NCBI RefSeq assembly: GCF_003977685.1
Contig: NZ_RYZH01000013.1
Coordinates: 1 to 59,807 of the forward strand
DNA: 59,807 bases
Direction of reading: 5' to 3'
DNA from: Tautonia sociabilis
GTDB taxonomy: Bacteria; Planctomycetota; Planctomycetia; Isosphaerales; Isosphaeraceae
Shown: positions 1 to 8,887 of the stretch, piece by piece
Position numbering within the stretch: the first letter of the stretch is position 1
Layout: the number at the start of each line of letters is the position of its first letter
Made by a program: the position numbers and the translations under genes
The notes under the pieces: model-generated
Told to the model about the DNA's origin: nothing
The model's input: the letters and a program-made list of their open reading frames with translations, nothing else
The model's database searches: none

Positions 1-83
1 CATCGGGGGGGCCCTTCGGGGTGCTGGCGATTGTCGCTGTGACCCAGTCCACCACGAAGGTGCCTCCCCTTCCATCGAAACTG

Positions 84-824
84 TCAACCGGGCCCACCCC
101 CATTTCGGCTCTCTTTGCGACAGAGCCTGAAGTCGAGCCCCAGCAGATCCCGCAAGTGCCGGACGATATTGTACTTGAGCAGGTCGATCCGCTCGTCGAC
201 CCGCAGGGCGCTCAGTTCGTCCGGGGTCAGGTCGGCCAGTTCCTCGCCGGCCTTGTTGATGGCGCGGACCTTCTGCTCCTGGAGCACCTCGTCGGTGATG
301 TCCCGGGTCAGCGCGATCAGGGATTGGATGCCGCCGTCGAGGTCGAGAATCGGGGTGACGTTGAGCCGGAAGTAGTTGCCCGTCCCCAGCTTGAGGATAC
401 AGCCGGCGGGCCGCTTGGTTTCCTCCGCCTGGGCGAACGGGCAGAGGTCGGGCTCGCACCGCTCGGGGTTGTCGAGCACCTCGAAGAAGGGGCGGTCGAT
501 TGGGTCGCCCTCGACCACCGCCAGGTTGCGGAACTCGGGATTGTACCAGAGGATCCGCAGCGAGTCGGGCTCCACGACCGCCACGCCGTCGGCGATCGCT
601 TCGAGGATCTCGTCCGACTGGATCAGCATTCCCGCCCAGCGCACCGCCGAGAGCTGGGCGGCGGAGACGAAGACGCCCTCAAAGGACTGCTCCCGGAGCA
701 AATAGAGTGCCCGGGCCATGGTGCGGGCCTGGACGATTTCAACGGAGTCGTCCAGGGCGAAGCGGGCCGGCAACGCGGGGTCGGACTCGCGATCGATGAC
801 CAAGACACGAGGCTTCTCGGACAC
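84..824 (-). CDS. PAS-domain sensor protein, probably C-terminally truncated
   Basis: The GTG start at 824 gives 246 aa. Residues 1-65 look like a degenerate response-regulator fold (VLVIDRE near the start, no clear phospho-acceptor Asp). Residues ~70-190 form a PAS domain (ILEAIADGVAVVEPDS, later YFRLNVTPI) with an internal C-x4-C pair (CEPDLC). A PAC-like end (ALTRDITDEV) and a helical linker follow. In planctomycete proteins of this kind, as I know them, the linker ending LLGLDF normally leads into a GAF domain and a histidine kinase. Here the frame changes character right after LLGLDF and stops 12 residues later, and I see no GAF or kinase sequence before the window edge. It is therefore either a short sensor or a broken gene. 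It is transcribed leftwards, divergent from the hydrolase at 1108. Confidence 0.6.
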   Translation of the reverse strand: MSEKPRVLVIDRESDPALPARFALDDSVEIVQARTMARALYLLREQSFEGVFVSAAQLSAVRWAGMLIQSDEILEAIADGVAVVEPDSLRILWYNPEFRNLAVVEGDPIDRPFFEVLDNPERCEPDLCPFAQAEETKRPAGCILKLGTGNYFRLNVTPILDLDGGIQSLIALTRDITDEVLQEQKVRAINKAGEELADLTPDELSALRVDERIDLLKYNIVRHLRDLLGLDFRLCRKESRNGGGPG

Positions 825-1107
825 GCGAGGCGACCTCCCCGGCGCCGCGGACTGGGCTCTCCGGGCCCGAGATGGCCCCCGCTTCTCCGGGGCCCTCGGA
901 CCCGGCCTCATCCTACCCAAGCCGGCACCGGCCGGGCAAGCGATTGATGAAGGATCGATCGCCTCCACCGGTTCTCTTCCGAGCCCCGGACCGCTCCCCG
1001 GCGCCGTCGAGCCGGGGAGCGGCCGTCCCAGGTGGGCGCTTGACACCCCGGCCGAGGCCGCCGTAGCATCGGCGGAGATCCGATCGATCGATCGCCGGGG
1101 GCTTGCG

Positions 1108-1758
1108 ATGTCTTCTCCCGATCGCCTGACCGCCCGAGATGGCGGTCTGCTTGTCGTCGACCTTCAGGCGAAGATCCTCGCCCCGATCCGCTACGGCGAC
1201 CTCGTGGTGGCCAACGCCGTCCGCCTGATCCGAGCGGCTCAACTGCTGGCGATCCCCGTCTGGGCCACGGAGCAATACCCTCGGGGGCTCGGTCCGACCG
1301 TCCCCGAGGTCGCCGAGCTGGTCCCCGAGCGCGCCGAGAAGATGACCTTCCATTGTTGCGGCGTCCCCGGGCTCGAGGAGCAGTTCCGGGGCCGGGATCT
1401 CCGCCACCTGACCCTCGCGGGCATCGAGGCGCACGTCTGCGTCGCTCAGACCGCCCTGGAGCTCATCGATCGCGGCTTCCACGTCCAGGTGCCGGCCGAC
1501 GCGATCGCCTCCCGCGGCAAGATGGACTGGGAATTCGCCCTCCGTCGGATGGAGCGGGCCGGCGTGGTCATCTCCACCACCGAGGCCGTCCTCTTCGAAT
1601 GGGCCGAAACGGCCGACCGCCCCGAGTTCAAGGCGGTCAGCGCCCTGGTCCGGGACTTCTCCCCCCCTCGGAAGCGCAAGGAGAAGGACCGGGAGAAGGG
1701 CGAGTTCAAGATCCGCACCCGGCCCATCGACCGCTCCCCCGATTCCGCGACCGAATGA
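1108..1758 (+). CDS. Isochorismatase-family cysteine hydrolase
   Basis: A 216-aa protein of the isochorismatase-like alpha/beta fold, which hydrolyses small amide or vinyl-ether substrates in the cytoplasm. The family's catalytic triad is visible: Asp18 in LLVVDLQ, Lys78 in ERAEKMTF and Cys111 in GIEAHVC, where the preceding residues form the usual cis-peptide turn. This resembles the ISOC1/YcaC-type subgroup rather than true isochorismatases. An added tail (residues ~190-216) is rich in Lys and Arg ([12 protein letters not shown]) and is not part of the fold. The ATG follows a GGGGGC stretch and fits the family N-terminus, so longer upstream frames were not used. The aminotransferase starts 119 nt downstream on the same strand and may be co-transcribed. 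The substrate cannot be told from sequence. Confidence 0.85.
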   Translation: MSSPDRLTARDGGLLVVDLQAKILAPIRYGDLVVANAVRLIRAAQLLAIPVWATEQYPRGLGPTVPEVAELVPERAEKMTFHCCGVPGLEEQFRGRDLRHLTLAGIEAHVCVAQTALELIDRGFHVQVPADAIASRGKMDWEFALRRMERAGVVISTTEAVLFEWAETADRPEFKAVSALVRDFSPPRKRKEKDREKGEFKIRTRPIDRSPDSATE

Positions 1759-1877
1759 ACGACCGGGCTCGCGATCGAGCATCCCTCTCCCCGACGCGAC
1801 GGGAACCGCACCGCTCCGCACGTCGGGGTGACGATCCGGACCCTCCCGCCCTCTTCCGACTCGAAGGATCTTTCGCC

Positions 1878-3080
1878 GTGTCCATCCCCGCCTCGAAGCC
1901 CCTGGAGCCCTCCCCTCGCGTTCTCCTCGGCCCCGGGCCCTCGAACGTGCCCCCCCGCGTCCTCTCGGCCCTGGGGATGCCGCTGGTCGGCCACCTCGAC
2001 CCGGAGTTCGTCGGCCTGATGGACGAAATGCAGGCGATGCTCCGCCTCGTCTTCCGCACCGAGAACCCGATGACCCTGGCGGTTTCGGGCACCGGCTCCG
2101 CGGGGAAGGAAGCCGTGGTGGTCAACCTCATCGAACCGGGAGACCGGATGCTCGTCTGCGTCAACGGCGTCTTCGGCGGCCGGATGGTCGACGTCGCCCA
2201 GCGAGCCGGCGCCGAGGTCTCCCGGATCGACCGCCCCTGGGGAGAGGTCTTCGATCCCCAGGAGGTCGAGGAGGCGATCCAGCGCGACCGCCCCAAGCTC
2301 GTCGGCATCGTCCACGCCGAGACGTCCACCGGGGCGCTGCAGCCGGTTCAGGAGATCGCCCGGATCGCCCACGAGCACGGCGCGATGATCGCCATCGACA
2401 CCGTCACCTCCCTCGCGGGCGTCCCCGTCGAGCTCGACGCCTGGGACATCGACGCCGCCTACTCCGGCACCCAGAAGTGCCTGAGCTGCCCGCCGGGGCT
2501 GGCCCCGGTGTCGTTCGGACCCAGGGCGATGCAGGCGATCCAGGCCCGCAAGACCAAGGTCCAGTCCTGGTATCTCGACATGACGATGATCGGCCGGTAC
2601 TGGGGCTCCGACCGCTTCTACCACCACACGGCGCCGATCAACATGACGTTCGCCCTCCGAGAGGCATTGGCGAGCGTGCTCGAAGAAGGGCTCGACGCCC
2701 GGTTCGCCCGCCACGCGCTCAACGCCCGGGCCCTCGCCGCCGGCCTCAAGGCCATGGGGATCGACCACGTGACCGCCGAGGGGCACCGCCTTCCGCAGTT
2801 GCACTGCGTTTCCATCCCCGAGGGGGTCGACGATCTGACCGTCCGCAAGCGCCTGCTCGCCGAGTGGAATGTCGAGATCGGCGGCGGCCTGGGCGACCTG
2901 AAGGGCAAGGCCTGGCGGATCGGCCTCATGGGCTACGGCTCCCGCCGCGAGTCGGTCACCCTGGTGCTCGCCGCGCTCGAAACCTGCCTCCGAGACCTCG
3001 GCGCCTCCGTCGACCCCGGCGCCTCCCTCGCCGCCGCGGCCGAGGTTTACGCCGGCTCCCCGGCCGCCGCCTCAGCCTGA
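1878..3080 (+). CDS. Class V aminotransferase, alanine/serine-glyoxylate type
   Basis: A PLP enzyme of 400 aa (GTG start), matching the serine-pyruvate/alanine-glyoxylate aminotransferase family in length and order. It opens with [14 protein letters not shown] and GHLDPEF. It has the substrate-proximal loop [10 protein letters not shown] (residues 70-79), the PLP Asp in AIDTVTSL (Asp174) and the Schiff-base lysine in SGTQKC (Lys200). The C-terminus has the family's [19 protein letters not shown]. The expected reaction is transfer of an amino group from Ala or Ser to glyoxylate. A GAAGGATC element lies just upstream of GTG. Its stop overlaps by 9 nt the stop of the convergent membrane-protein gene. 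Other members use phosphonates or isocitrate-derived glyoxylate, so the exact donor is uncertain. Confidence 0.9.
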   Translation: MSIPASKPLEPSPRVLLGPGPSNVPPRVLSALGMPLVGHLDPEFVGLMDEMQAMLRLVFRTENPMTLAVSGTGSAGKEAVVVNLIEPGDRMLVCVNGVFGGRMVDVAQRAGAEVSRIDRPWGEVFDPQEVEEAIQRDRPKLVGIVHAETSTGALQPVQEIARIAHEHGAMIAIDTVTSLAGVPVELDAWDIDAAYSGTQKCLSCPPGLAPVSFGPRAMQAIQARKTKVQSWYLDMTMIGRYWGSDRFYHHTAPINMTFALREALASVLEEGLDARFARHALNARALAAGLKAMGIDHVTAEGHRLPQLHCVSIPEGVDDLTVRKRLLAEWNVEIGGGLGDLKGKAWRIGLMGYGSRRESVTLVLAALETCLRDLGASVDPGASLAAAAEVYAGSPAAASA

Positions 3081-3860
3081 CGCCCGACCGGCCTGCCGTC
3101 CTCCCCCCGCCGCCCGACCCACCAGCAGGCCGATCCCCAACGCGACGATCAGCCGACCGAACAGGCGGCTGATCGGCGTCGCCGCCAGAACCTTCTCCAC
3201 CCCGGCCATCGGGAAGGCGAGCGTCCCGAGCAACTGGAAGGCCACGGCCCCGAGGGCGGCGCCGCACGCCCCGGCGCCCGCCGACGCGATGAGCCCCCCC
3301 TTCGACTCCCCCTTCCCCACTCCGAACGCCAGACCCGCCGCCAGGCCCGAAGGGATCCAGAGGGCGAGGTGCATGGTAAGAGAAGGCAGGAGGTCCTGCG
3401 TCCCGGGCGTGCGGATCGCTTCGAGCAGGGGCAGCGCTCCCAGCGGCGAGACCGCCCCGAGCCCCCCCCCAAGGAGCATCCCCAGCGCCCCGGCTTTCAC
3501 GGCGGCCCGGCGACTCCTCCTGAAAACGCCGCCGGCGGCGCCCAGCGCCAGGCCGACGAGCGCCCCGAACGCCGCCAGGCTCCGGATGGCGGTCAGGCGA
3601 TCCGCCTCCTGAATCGCCTCGGCCGTGGTGGCGACCGTCTGCGTTACCTGGCCCATGACGACGAGGTTGCTCTGCTGGGGGGGGACCCGAACGATCGGGG
3701 TTTCCCCGAGACCCCAGGCGAGCAGCGCGCCGAGGGCGGCCCCCGCCGTCACCAGGAGGGCCTGACCTCGCCCGGGAGTCGAGGGAGACTCCGTGGGGTG
3801 GGGAGTCGACGTCGCGCTCGGCAGGGAATCGGCGCCGCCGGGGGAGCGATCGGTAGCCAT
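3072..3860 (-). CDS. Hypothetical multi-pass membrane protein
   Basis: A 262-aa protein that I do not recognise. A Ser/Thr/Pro-rich N-terminus (residues 1-32) is followed by about five to six Gly/Ala-rich hydrophobic segments: ~33-50, ~95-112, ~120-140, ~165-185, ~190-215 and ~235-252. The segment between the first two helices (residues ~52-90, [18 protein letters not shown]) is soluble and probably extracytoplasmic. It is convergent with the aminotransferase, overlapping by 9 nt, and divergent from the DUF1559 gene. No catalytic motif is visible. The Gly/Ala-rich helices resemble small planctomycete membrane proteins of unknown function. Confidence 0.65.
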   Translation of the reverse strand: MATDRSPGGADSLPSATSTPHPTESPSTPGRGQALLVTAGAALGALLAWGLGETPIVRVPPQQSNLVVMGQVTQTVATTAEAIQEADRLTAIRSLAAFGALVGLALGAAGGVFRRSRRAAVKAGALGMLLGGGLGAVSPLGALPLLEAIRTPGTQDLLPSLTMHLALWIPSGLAAGLAFGVGKGESKGGLIASAGAGACGAALGAVAFQLLGTLAFPMAGVEKVLAATPISRLFGRLIVALGIGLLVGRAAGGGRQAGRASG

Positions 3861-4008
3861 GGGCGATCACCCGAGAGAGCGATGAGAATGGGAGAGAACC
3901 GCTCGGTACTTCTCCGAGGCAACCATCCTCGGGAAGGTAAACCAACCGGCCGACTGATGCAAACGGGCCCTCTTCTCGGATTGGGCACCAAACGCACACG
4001 CTGCGTTC

Positions 4009-4037
4009 TTGATTTCGCAAGATGGTCTGCCGATAGT
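4009..4037 (+). promoter_or_regulatory. Candidate sigma70-type promoter for the DUF1559 gene
   Basis: TTGATT (4009-4014) and GATAGT (4032-4037) are separated by exactly 17 nt in a locally AT-richer stretch. Each matches the consensus at 4 of 6 positions. A start near 4044 would give a leader of about 100 nt before the ATG at 4147. Confidence 0.4.
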
Positions 4038-4146
4038 GGCTCCCGCGAGGCAATTCCACCCCCATCGCCATCGATGCCCGAGGGCAAGGGATTTCCCAGA
4101 GGCCCCGGGTGGCGAGGCGTCACCTCCTCCACGGGGTCTATCGCCG

Positions 4147-5172
4147 ATGAAGAGGCGCAGTGGATTTACTCTGATCGAACTCCTCGTCGTCATCGCGATC
4201 ATCGGTGTTTTGATCGCGCTGCTCCTGCCGGCCGTCCAGGCCGCTCGCGAGGCGGCCCGAAGGGCCCAGTGCACCAACAACCTGAAGCAACTCGGCCTGG
4301 CGGTCCATAATTACGTGGACTCGAACCAGTCGCTCCCTCCCTTCAACACCAGCATTGACGAGCGGCTCCACTGGGGGACGCCCGTGTTCGACCCCTGGCC
4401 GCTCGACTGGGCGGCGTGCACCCTGCCTTACCTCGAGCAAGGGGCGCTGTACGCCGCGGTGAACTTCGACCTCGGGGCCGTCGGCTCCCCGCAGAACGCC
4501 ACGGTGCTTCGGACCCTGGTGAATACGATGGTCTGTCCCTCGGACGGCGAGCTCCCGGCGGCCGGGCCTGGCTCGTCGTGGCGAAACTACGCGGCGAACA
4601 TCGGCGGGCCCCCGCCCAGCAACGTCGGCCCGGTGAGCATCGCTCGGCTCCGCGACGGGACCTCGAGCACCGCGCTCTTCAGCGAGATGCTCGTCGGCAC
4701 CGGCCCCCCCTCTCCCGTCCGGGCCGATCATCCCCTGGCCAAGCACGGCTATGCCTTCAAGCTCTCACTTGATAGCCCTGTCGACCAGGGGGCCAACGGC
4801 GCCGCCGCCGCCCAGGCCTTCGTGCAAGCCTGCCGGAGCATCCCCGGGAGCCAGACCTCCTTCGGTACCTTGACCCCGGCCAACGGCTCCCACTGGATCG
4901 GCACCAACCCCGGCTCCTGCATCATCTGGTCCGGCTACAACCACTACAACGGCCCGAATGGATACAACTGCCAGGCCAATAACGACCCGAACACCGGCGG
5001 GTACGGGAACATCATGAACGCCTTGCCCCCGAGCAGCAACCATCCGGGAGGCGTCAACGTCTGCTTCGCCGACGGTTCGGTGAAGTTCATCAAGGACACG
5101 ATCTCCCTGCCAACCTGGTGGGCGATCGGCACCCGAAACGGCGGCGAAATCGTCAGCGCCGATCAGTATTGA
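4147..5172 (+). CDS. DUF1559 type II pseudopilin-like protein
   Basis: A 341-aa member of the large planctomycete DUF1559 family. It starts with a classic type IV prepilin leader (MKRRSG, then [13 protein letters not shown]), so a prepilin peptidase should cut before Phe7 and the helix at ~8-30 should anchor it in the inner membrane. The N-terminal conserved block ([21 protein letters not shown]) and the C-terminal signature ([17 protein letters not shown]) are both present. The middle is Gly/Asn-rich with several Cys. ATG at 4147 was chosen because the leader begins there. A lipoprotein and a TPR protein follow on the same strand. The family's role is unknown; it is thought to form surface or periplasmic pilus-like assemblies. 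Confidence 0.92.
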   Translation: MKRRSGFTLIELLVVIAIIGVLIALLLPAVQAAREAARRAQCTNNLKQLGLAVHNYVDSNQSLPPFNTSIDERLHWGTPVFDPWPLDWAACTLPYLEQGALYAAVNFDLGAVGSPQNATVLRTLVNTMVCPSDGELPAAGPGSSWRNYAANIGGPPPSNVGPVSIARLRDGTSSTALFSEMLVGTGPPSPVRADHPLAKHGYAFKLSLDSPVDQGANGAAAAQAFVQACRSIPGSQTSFGTLTPANGSHWIGTNPGSCIIWSGYNHYNGPNGYNCQANNDPNTGGYGNIMNALPPSSNHPGGVNVCFADGSVKFIKDTISLPTWWAIGTRNGGEIVSADQY

Positions 5173-5334
5173 TCTCCTTGCGGCACGATCAATCACATCG
5201 GGGAACGGGCGAAGGTTCCCTGGAGCCTCGCCCTCCCCGTTCCTCCGTTCCGTTCGCTCTCCAACGCTTCGGGGCCGGGCCGCTCGAACCCTTGCCGACG
5301 ATCCGGCCCAACTCTGATTGCCCCGAGGAAGCCC

Positions 5335-5517
5335 ATGCCCCGAGTCCTCACCCTACTCTTCGCGATGGTTCTGACCGTGGCCGTCAGCCTGGCGGGTTGC
5401 GGTCCGAGCCCCCCCGAGCCGACCGGCGAGGCGTACGAGCCGCCCAAGGAACTCGATCAGATGAAGGCCCAGATGCTCGAAAATTACAAGAAGGGGACCG
5501 TCAACAAGGCCCAGTGA
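5335..5517 (+). CDS. Small lipoprotein
   Basis: A 60-aa protein with a short signal peptide and lipobox LAGC (Cys at residue 22), followed by a Pro-rich spacer and a charged helical tail (LDQMKAQMLENYKKG). It should be lipidated and tethered to a membrane. A GAGGAA element sits 5 nt before the ATG. It lies 162 nt after the DUF1559 gene and 78 nt before the TPR gene. To my knowledge small lipoproteins with this layout often follow DUF1559 genes in planctomycetes. Function unknown. Confidence 0.8.
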   Translation: MPRVLTLLFAMVLTVAVSLAGCGPSPPEPTGEAYEPPKELDQMKAQMLENYKKGTVNKAQ

Positions 5518-5595
5518 CACCCCCTCGGGATCATCGGGACCGACCCGAGCGGCCGATCCTTCGCCCGCCCGCCAGTCCGGAGGGAACTCGGCATC

Positions 5596-6870
5596 ATGGC
5601 CCGGCCCGTCCCCCGCGAGCAACCCGCGACACTTCAGGCCGACTCGCTCACGCCCCAGAAACCGGTCCGTCCCCGGATCGCCTCGGTGGCGAGGGTGTTC
5701 GGCCTGATCGCGGGGTTCGGGCTCCTGGTCCTGGCGACTCGGCTTTGGAGGCCCGAGGCGCCGGATTCCCTCCTCCAGCGTGCCCAGGATGCGTACCGCG
5801 CCGGACAGCACGATCTGGCCGAATCGCTGCTGGACCGCCTGGCGAGAATCCGGGAGCCGAACCCCCTGGATCGGCTCCTCCGGGCGCAGGTCGCCCTCGC
5901 GACCGATCGCCCGGAAGCGGCGCTCGACGAGCTCTCCCGGATCCCGGACGATCATCCGATCGCCCCGATCTCCCGGCTCCTCCAGGGGCAGGTGGCCATC
6001 CGGCTCGGGCGCGCTGTCCAGGCCGAGTCCTCCTTCCTTCGGGCGATCGAGTTGCAGCCGAGGCACGTCCAGGCCCGTCGGGAACTCTGCTTCATCTACA
6101 GCATTCAGCGCCGGCTTCGCGACCTTGATCTACAGCTCGCCGCGCTCGCCGAGCTGGGAGAGCTGACGCCGAGCTACGTCTTGCATTGGAGCAAGATTCG
6201 AAACGTCAACTGGAATTACGAGAAAGACCTGGAGCACCTCCGCCGGTTCGTCGCCGAGGATCCGACCGACCGCCGCTCCAGGCTCACGCTGGCCGAGGCG
6301 ATCAAACGATCGGGGGATCTGGCCGAGGCCGATCGGCTGCTTGCCCCCCTGCCCCGATCGGATCCCGAGGCCGCCGCCCTCCGCGCCTCGATCGCGATCG
6401 AGCGGGGCGATCTGAATGCGGCCTCGGAGGCACTGGTCGAAGCGCCTCCCGACCACCCCGCCGTGGCCAGGTCCCTCGGCGAGATCGCCCTCATCCGCCT
6501 GGATCCCGAGACGGCTCTGCCGTCGCTCCGGATCGCGGTCCGGCATGACCCGTCCGATCGACTCTCGCTGTTCCTGCTCGGCCGGGCGCTCAGCCTGCTG
6601 GGACGCGACGAGGAAGCCGCTCCGATTTTGGAGACGGTGCGGCAGAACGACCTGCTCGGGCAGATGATCGCCCAGGCCTCCGCGAAGGCCACGATCGATG
6701 ATCCGGAGCTTTGCCTGGAGATCGGTCTGGCCTGTCAGCGCCTCTCCCGGCCCCTGGAGGCCCGCGCCTGGTTCGACATCGCCCTGCTGATCGACCCGTT
6801 CCACGAGCGAGCCCAGGAGGCCCTGGCTCTTCTCGACGACGGCCAGCCCCCCCTTGAGACCACTCCATGA
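5596..6870 (+). CDS. Membrane-anchored tetratricopeptide-repeat protein
   Basis: A 424-aa protein. A basic N-terminus and one transmembrane helix (~residues 33-52, VFGLIAGFGLLVLATRL) anchor it. The rest consists of TPR-like helix pairs, such as AYRAGQHDLAESLLDRL, QVAIRLGRAVQAESSFLRAI and LGRALSLLGRDEEAAPILE, spread from ~60 to 415. Such repeats bind partner proteins, and there is no enzymatic motif. It is the third gene of the DUF1559/lipoprotein/TPR run and converges on the CRTAC1 gene across a strong hairpin. TPR and CRTAC1 genes are often neighbours in planctomycetes, so a shared envelope complex is plausible but not shown. Confidence 0.8.
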   Translation: MARPVPREQPATLQADSLTPQKPVRPRIASVARVFGLIAGFGLLVLATRLWRPEAPDSLLQRAQDAYRAGQHDLAESLLDRLARIREPNPLDRLLRAQVALATDRPEAALDELSRIPDDHPIAPISRLLQGQVAIRLGRAVQAESSFLRAIELQPRHVQARRELCFIYSIQRRLRDLDLQLAALAELGELTPSYVLHWSKIRNVNWNYEKDLEHLRRFVAEDPTDRRSRLTLAEAIKRSGDLAEADRLLAPLPRSDPEAAALRASIAIERGDLNAASEALVEAPPDHPAVARSLGEIALIRLDPETALPSLRIAVRHDPSDRLSLFLLGRALSLLGRDEEAAPILETVRQNDLLGQMIAQASAKATIDDPELCLEIGLACQRLSRPLEARAWFDIALLIDPFHERAQEALALLDDGQPPLETTP

Positions 6871-7015
6871 GGACGGTCGAGGATCGCTGGCGAGGCCGCG
6901 AGTGACGGACGGCGCGATGACGGGAGGACGCGAAGATCAGCGCCTCGCTCCTTGTCGCATGGATCGAGGGTGCCTGGGCGATCTCGGGGGCACCGGGAGG
7001 AACCGGGCGAGTCAT

Positions 7016-7039
7016 CGGCCCCGCCCGGAGGCGGGGCCG
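7016..7039. terminator. Hairpin between convergent TPR and CRTAC1 genes
   Basis: A perfect 10-bp stem (CGGCCCCGCC / GGCGGGGCCG) with a CGGA tetraloop lies between two gene ends that face each other. There is no T-run on either side. It is probably a bidirectional terminator or transcript-end stabiliser. Confidence 0.6.
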
Positions 7040-7048
7040 GCGATCCGA

Positions 7049-8887
7049 TCAGGAGGAGGGGACGAGGCCTTCCCGCTCGTCGATCGTGAGGACCTGGTCG
7101 GCGTCCAGGCCGGTGAGCTGGGTCACCTTGCCCGAGGGCCAGGTGATGGTCAGCGCATCGACCTTCGACGTTTCGCCCAGTCCGAAGGTGATCGGGGCCT
7201 CGACGGCCGAGAGGTAGCCCTTGGCCGTGAAGTGTTGGCGGTACTGGACCCCGTCGCCGGCTCTTAATTCGAGCCGAGCCCCGAACCCGTCCCGATTCGA
7301 CTCGCGGCCGACGAGCCGGACGCGAAGCCAGTGGTGCTCGTTCCCCCCCTCGTTGCGGAAGAGGCGGGCTCGCTCGCCGCTCGAGGTCATCACCACGTCG
7401 AGGTCCCCGTCACCATCCAGGTCGAGGTAGGCGCTGCCTCGGCCGACGATCGGGGTGAACAGGTCGGGGCCGGCGACCTCGGGGCCGACCTGGGTGAACA
7501 GGGTCGACCCCGGCTTGCCGCTGTTCCAGAAGAGCTGGGCGGGTTGCTGGTAGCGCTCGCTCGCCTGGGTCTTCTCGATGTCCGATTCGAGATGGCCATT
7601 GACCGAGAGGAGGTCCTGACGGCCGTCGAGGTCGTAGTCGAAGAAGAAGAGGCCGAACTTCAACGGGGGCTGCGTCGGCGCTCCGAGTCCGAAGACGCTG
7701 GCCATGTCGCTGAAGATCAGCCGGGTCGGGTCGTCGGCGACGTACAGCGCCGTCATCTCGTTGGCGAAGTTGGCGATCGCCAGGGCCACCGACCGGTCGT
7801 TGCGGAAGTGGGCCCAGTCGATCCCCATCGCCCCTCGGACCTGGCCGTTGGGGTCGAACGAGACGCCGGAAACGATGCCGAGTTCCTCGAAGGTCCCGTC
7901 GCCCTGGTTGCGGAACAGGAAGTTCCGGGAGGTGTCGTTGGCCACGGCCAGGTCGACGAAGCCGTCGCCGTCGATGTCGAAGGGGGCGACGCCAAGGGCC
8001 TTGGCCATCGGGTCTTTCAGTTCGTCGGTGACGAGCCGAATGCCGGCGGCCTCGCTCACGTCGACGAAGGTACCGTCCCCCTCGTTGCGGAGCAGGACGC
8101 AGTGGTCCCCCTTGAAGGCGGTCGGGGGACCGTACGCTCGGCCGGATCCCGTGCCGGCGAGCTGGAACCCCTGCGCCCGGTCGTACTCGGCCGACCAGTC
8201 GACATAGCAGCAGAGGAATAGGTCGAGATCCCCGTCGTTCTCCAGATCGAAGAACGCCCCGGAGGTGAGCCAGCCGTCGCCGGCCCCGGCGCCGGCCTCG
8301 TCGGTCACGTCAACGAAGGTCCCCCCCTCGTTGCGGAAGAGGCGGCCTCCGGAGACGGTGGTGATGTACAGGTCGGGATCCGAGTCGTTGTCGATGTCGC
8401 CCACGACGGCCCCCATCCCGAAGAGCGACACGTCGAGCCCGGCGGCCGAGGTCACGTCGGCGAAGGAGCCGGTGCCGTCGTTGCGGTAGAGGGCGAGCGA
8501 GGGGGCGTTGGGGGCGTCCTCGGGGAGGTCCCAGGGGCGCTGGTTGACGAAGAGGAGGTCGGGGTGGCCGTCGGTGTCGTAGTCGATCACCGCCACGCCG
8601 GAGCCCATTGTCTCGGGTAGCAGCTTCTCCCCTTGGGCGGCGTTTTCGTGGACGAAGCTGATGCCGGCCTCGTCGGTGATCTCGACGAATCGAACGCTCG
8701 GCAGCGTGGCGGTCTCGACGACCGGCGCCTGCTCGGGGGCGGCGGCCTCGGGGATGTAGTCCGCCCCCGAGTCGCCTCCGCAGCCGGCCAGCGACAGGAC
8801 GACGGCGGCGAGGGCGGCGAGCAGCACGGCGGCGTTCATCGCCTGGACCGGGCCGGCCTGGCCGTGGGAGGAAATGGGGGCGGTCAT
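7049..8887 (-). CDS. CRTAC1-family lipoprotein (FG-GAP/VCBS beta-propeller plus ASPIC/UnbV)
   Basis: A 612-aa protein. The signal peptide ends in lipobox LAGC, so it should be an envelope lipoprotein. Six calcium-binding repeat loops of the FG-GAP/VCBS type are visible (DYDTDGHPDL, DIDNDSDPDL, DLENDGDLDL, DIDGDGFVDL, DYDLDGRQDL, DLDGDGDLDV), consistent with a beta-propeller. Residues ~530-605 match an ASPIC/UnbV domain (WLRVRLVG through ITFGLGE to the C-terminal WPSG). The start ATG overlaps the stop of the upstream cytochrome gene by 4 nt (ATGA at 8884-8887), so the two are translationally coupled. The role is unknown; such proteins are surface or periplasmic binding modules. Pairing with a multiheme cytochrome suggests a shared complex. 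Confidence 0.9.
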   Translation of the reverse strand: MTAPISSHGQAGPVQAMNAAVLLAALAAVVLSLAGCGGDSGADYIPEAAAPEQAPVVETATLPSVRFVEITDEAGISFVHENAAQGEKLLPETMGSGVAVIDYDTDGHPDLLFVNQRPWDLPEDAPNAPSLALYRNDGTGSFADVTSAAGLDVSLFGMGAVVGDIDNDSDPDLYITTVSGGRLFRNEGGTFVDVTDEAGAGAGDGWLTSGAFFDLENDGDLDLFLCCYVDWSAEYDRAQGFQLAGTGSGRAYGPPTAFKGDHCVLLRNEGDGTFVDVSEAAGIRLVTDELKDPMAKALGVAPFDIDGDGFVDLAVANDTSRNFLFRNQGDGTFEELGIVSGVSFDPNGQVRGAMGIDWAHFRNDRSVALAIANFANEMTALYVADDPTRLIFSDMASVFGLGAPTQPPLKFGLFFFDYDLDGRQDLLSVNGHLESDIEKTQASERYQQPAQLFWNSGKPGSTLFTQVGPEVAGPDLFTPIVGRGSAYLDLDGDGDLDVVMTSSGERARLFRNEGGNEHHWLRVRLVGRESNRDGFGARLELRAGDGVQYRQHFTAKGYLSAVEAPITFGLGETSKVDALTITWPSGKVTQLTGLDADQVLTIDEREGLVPSS

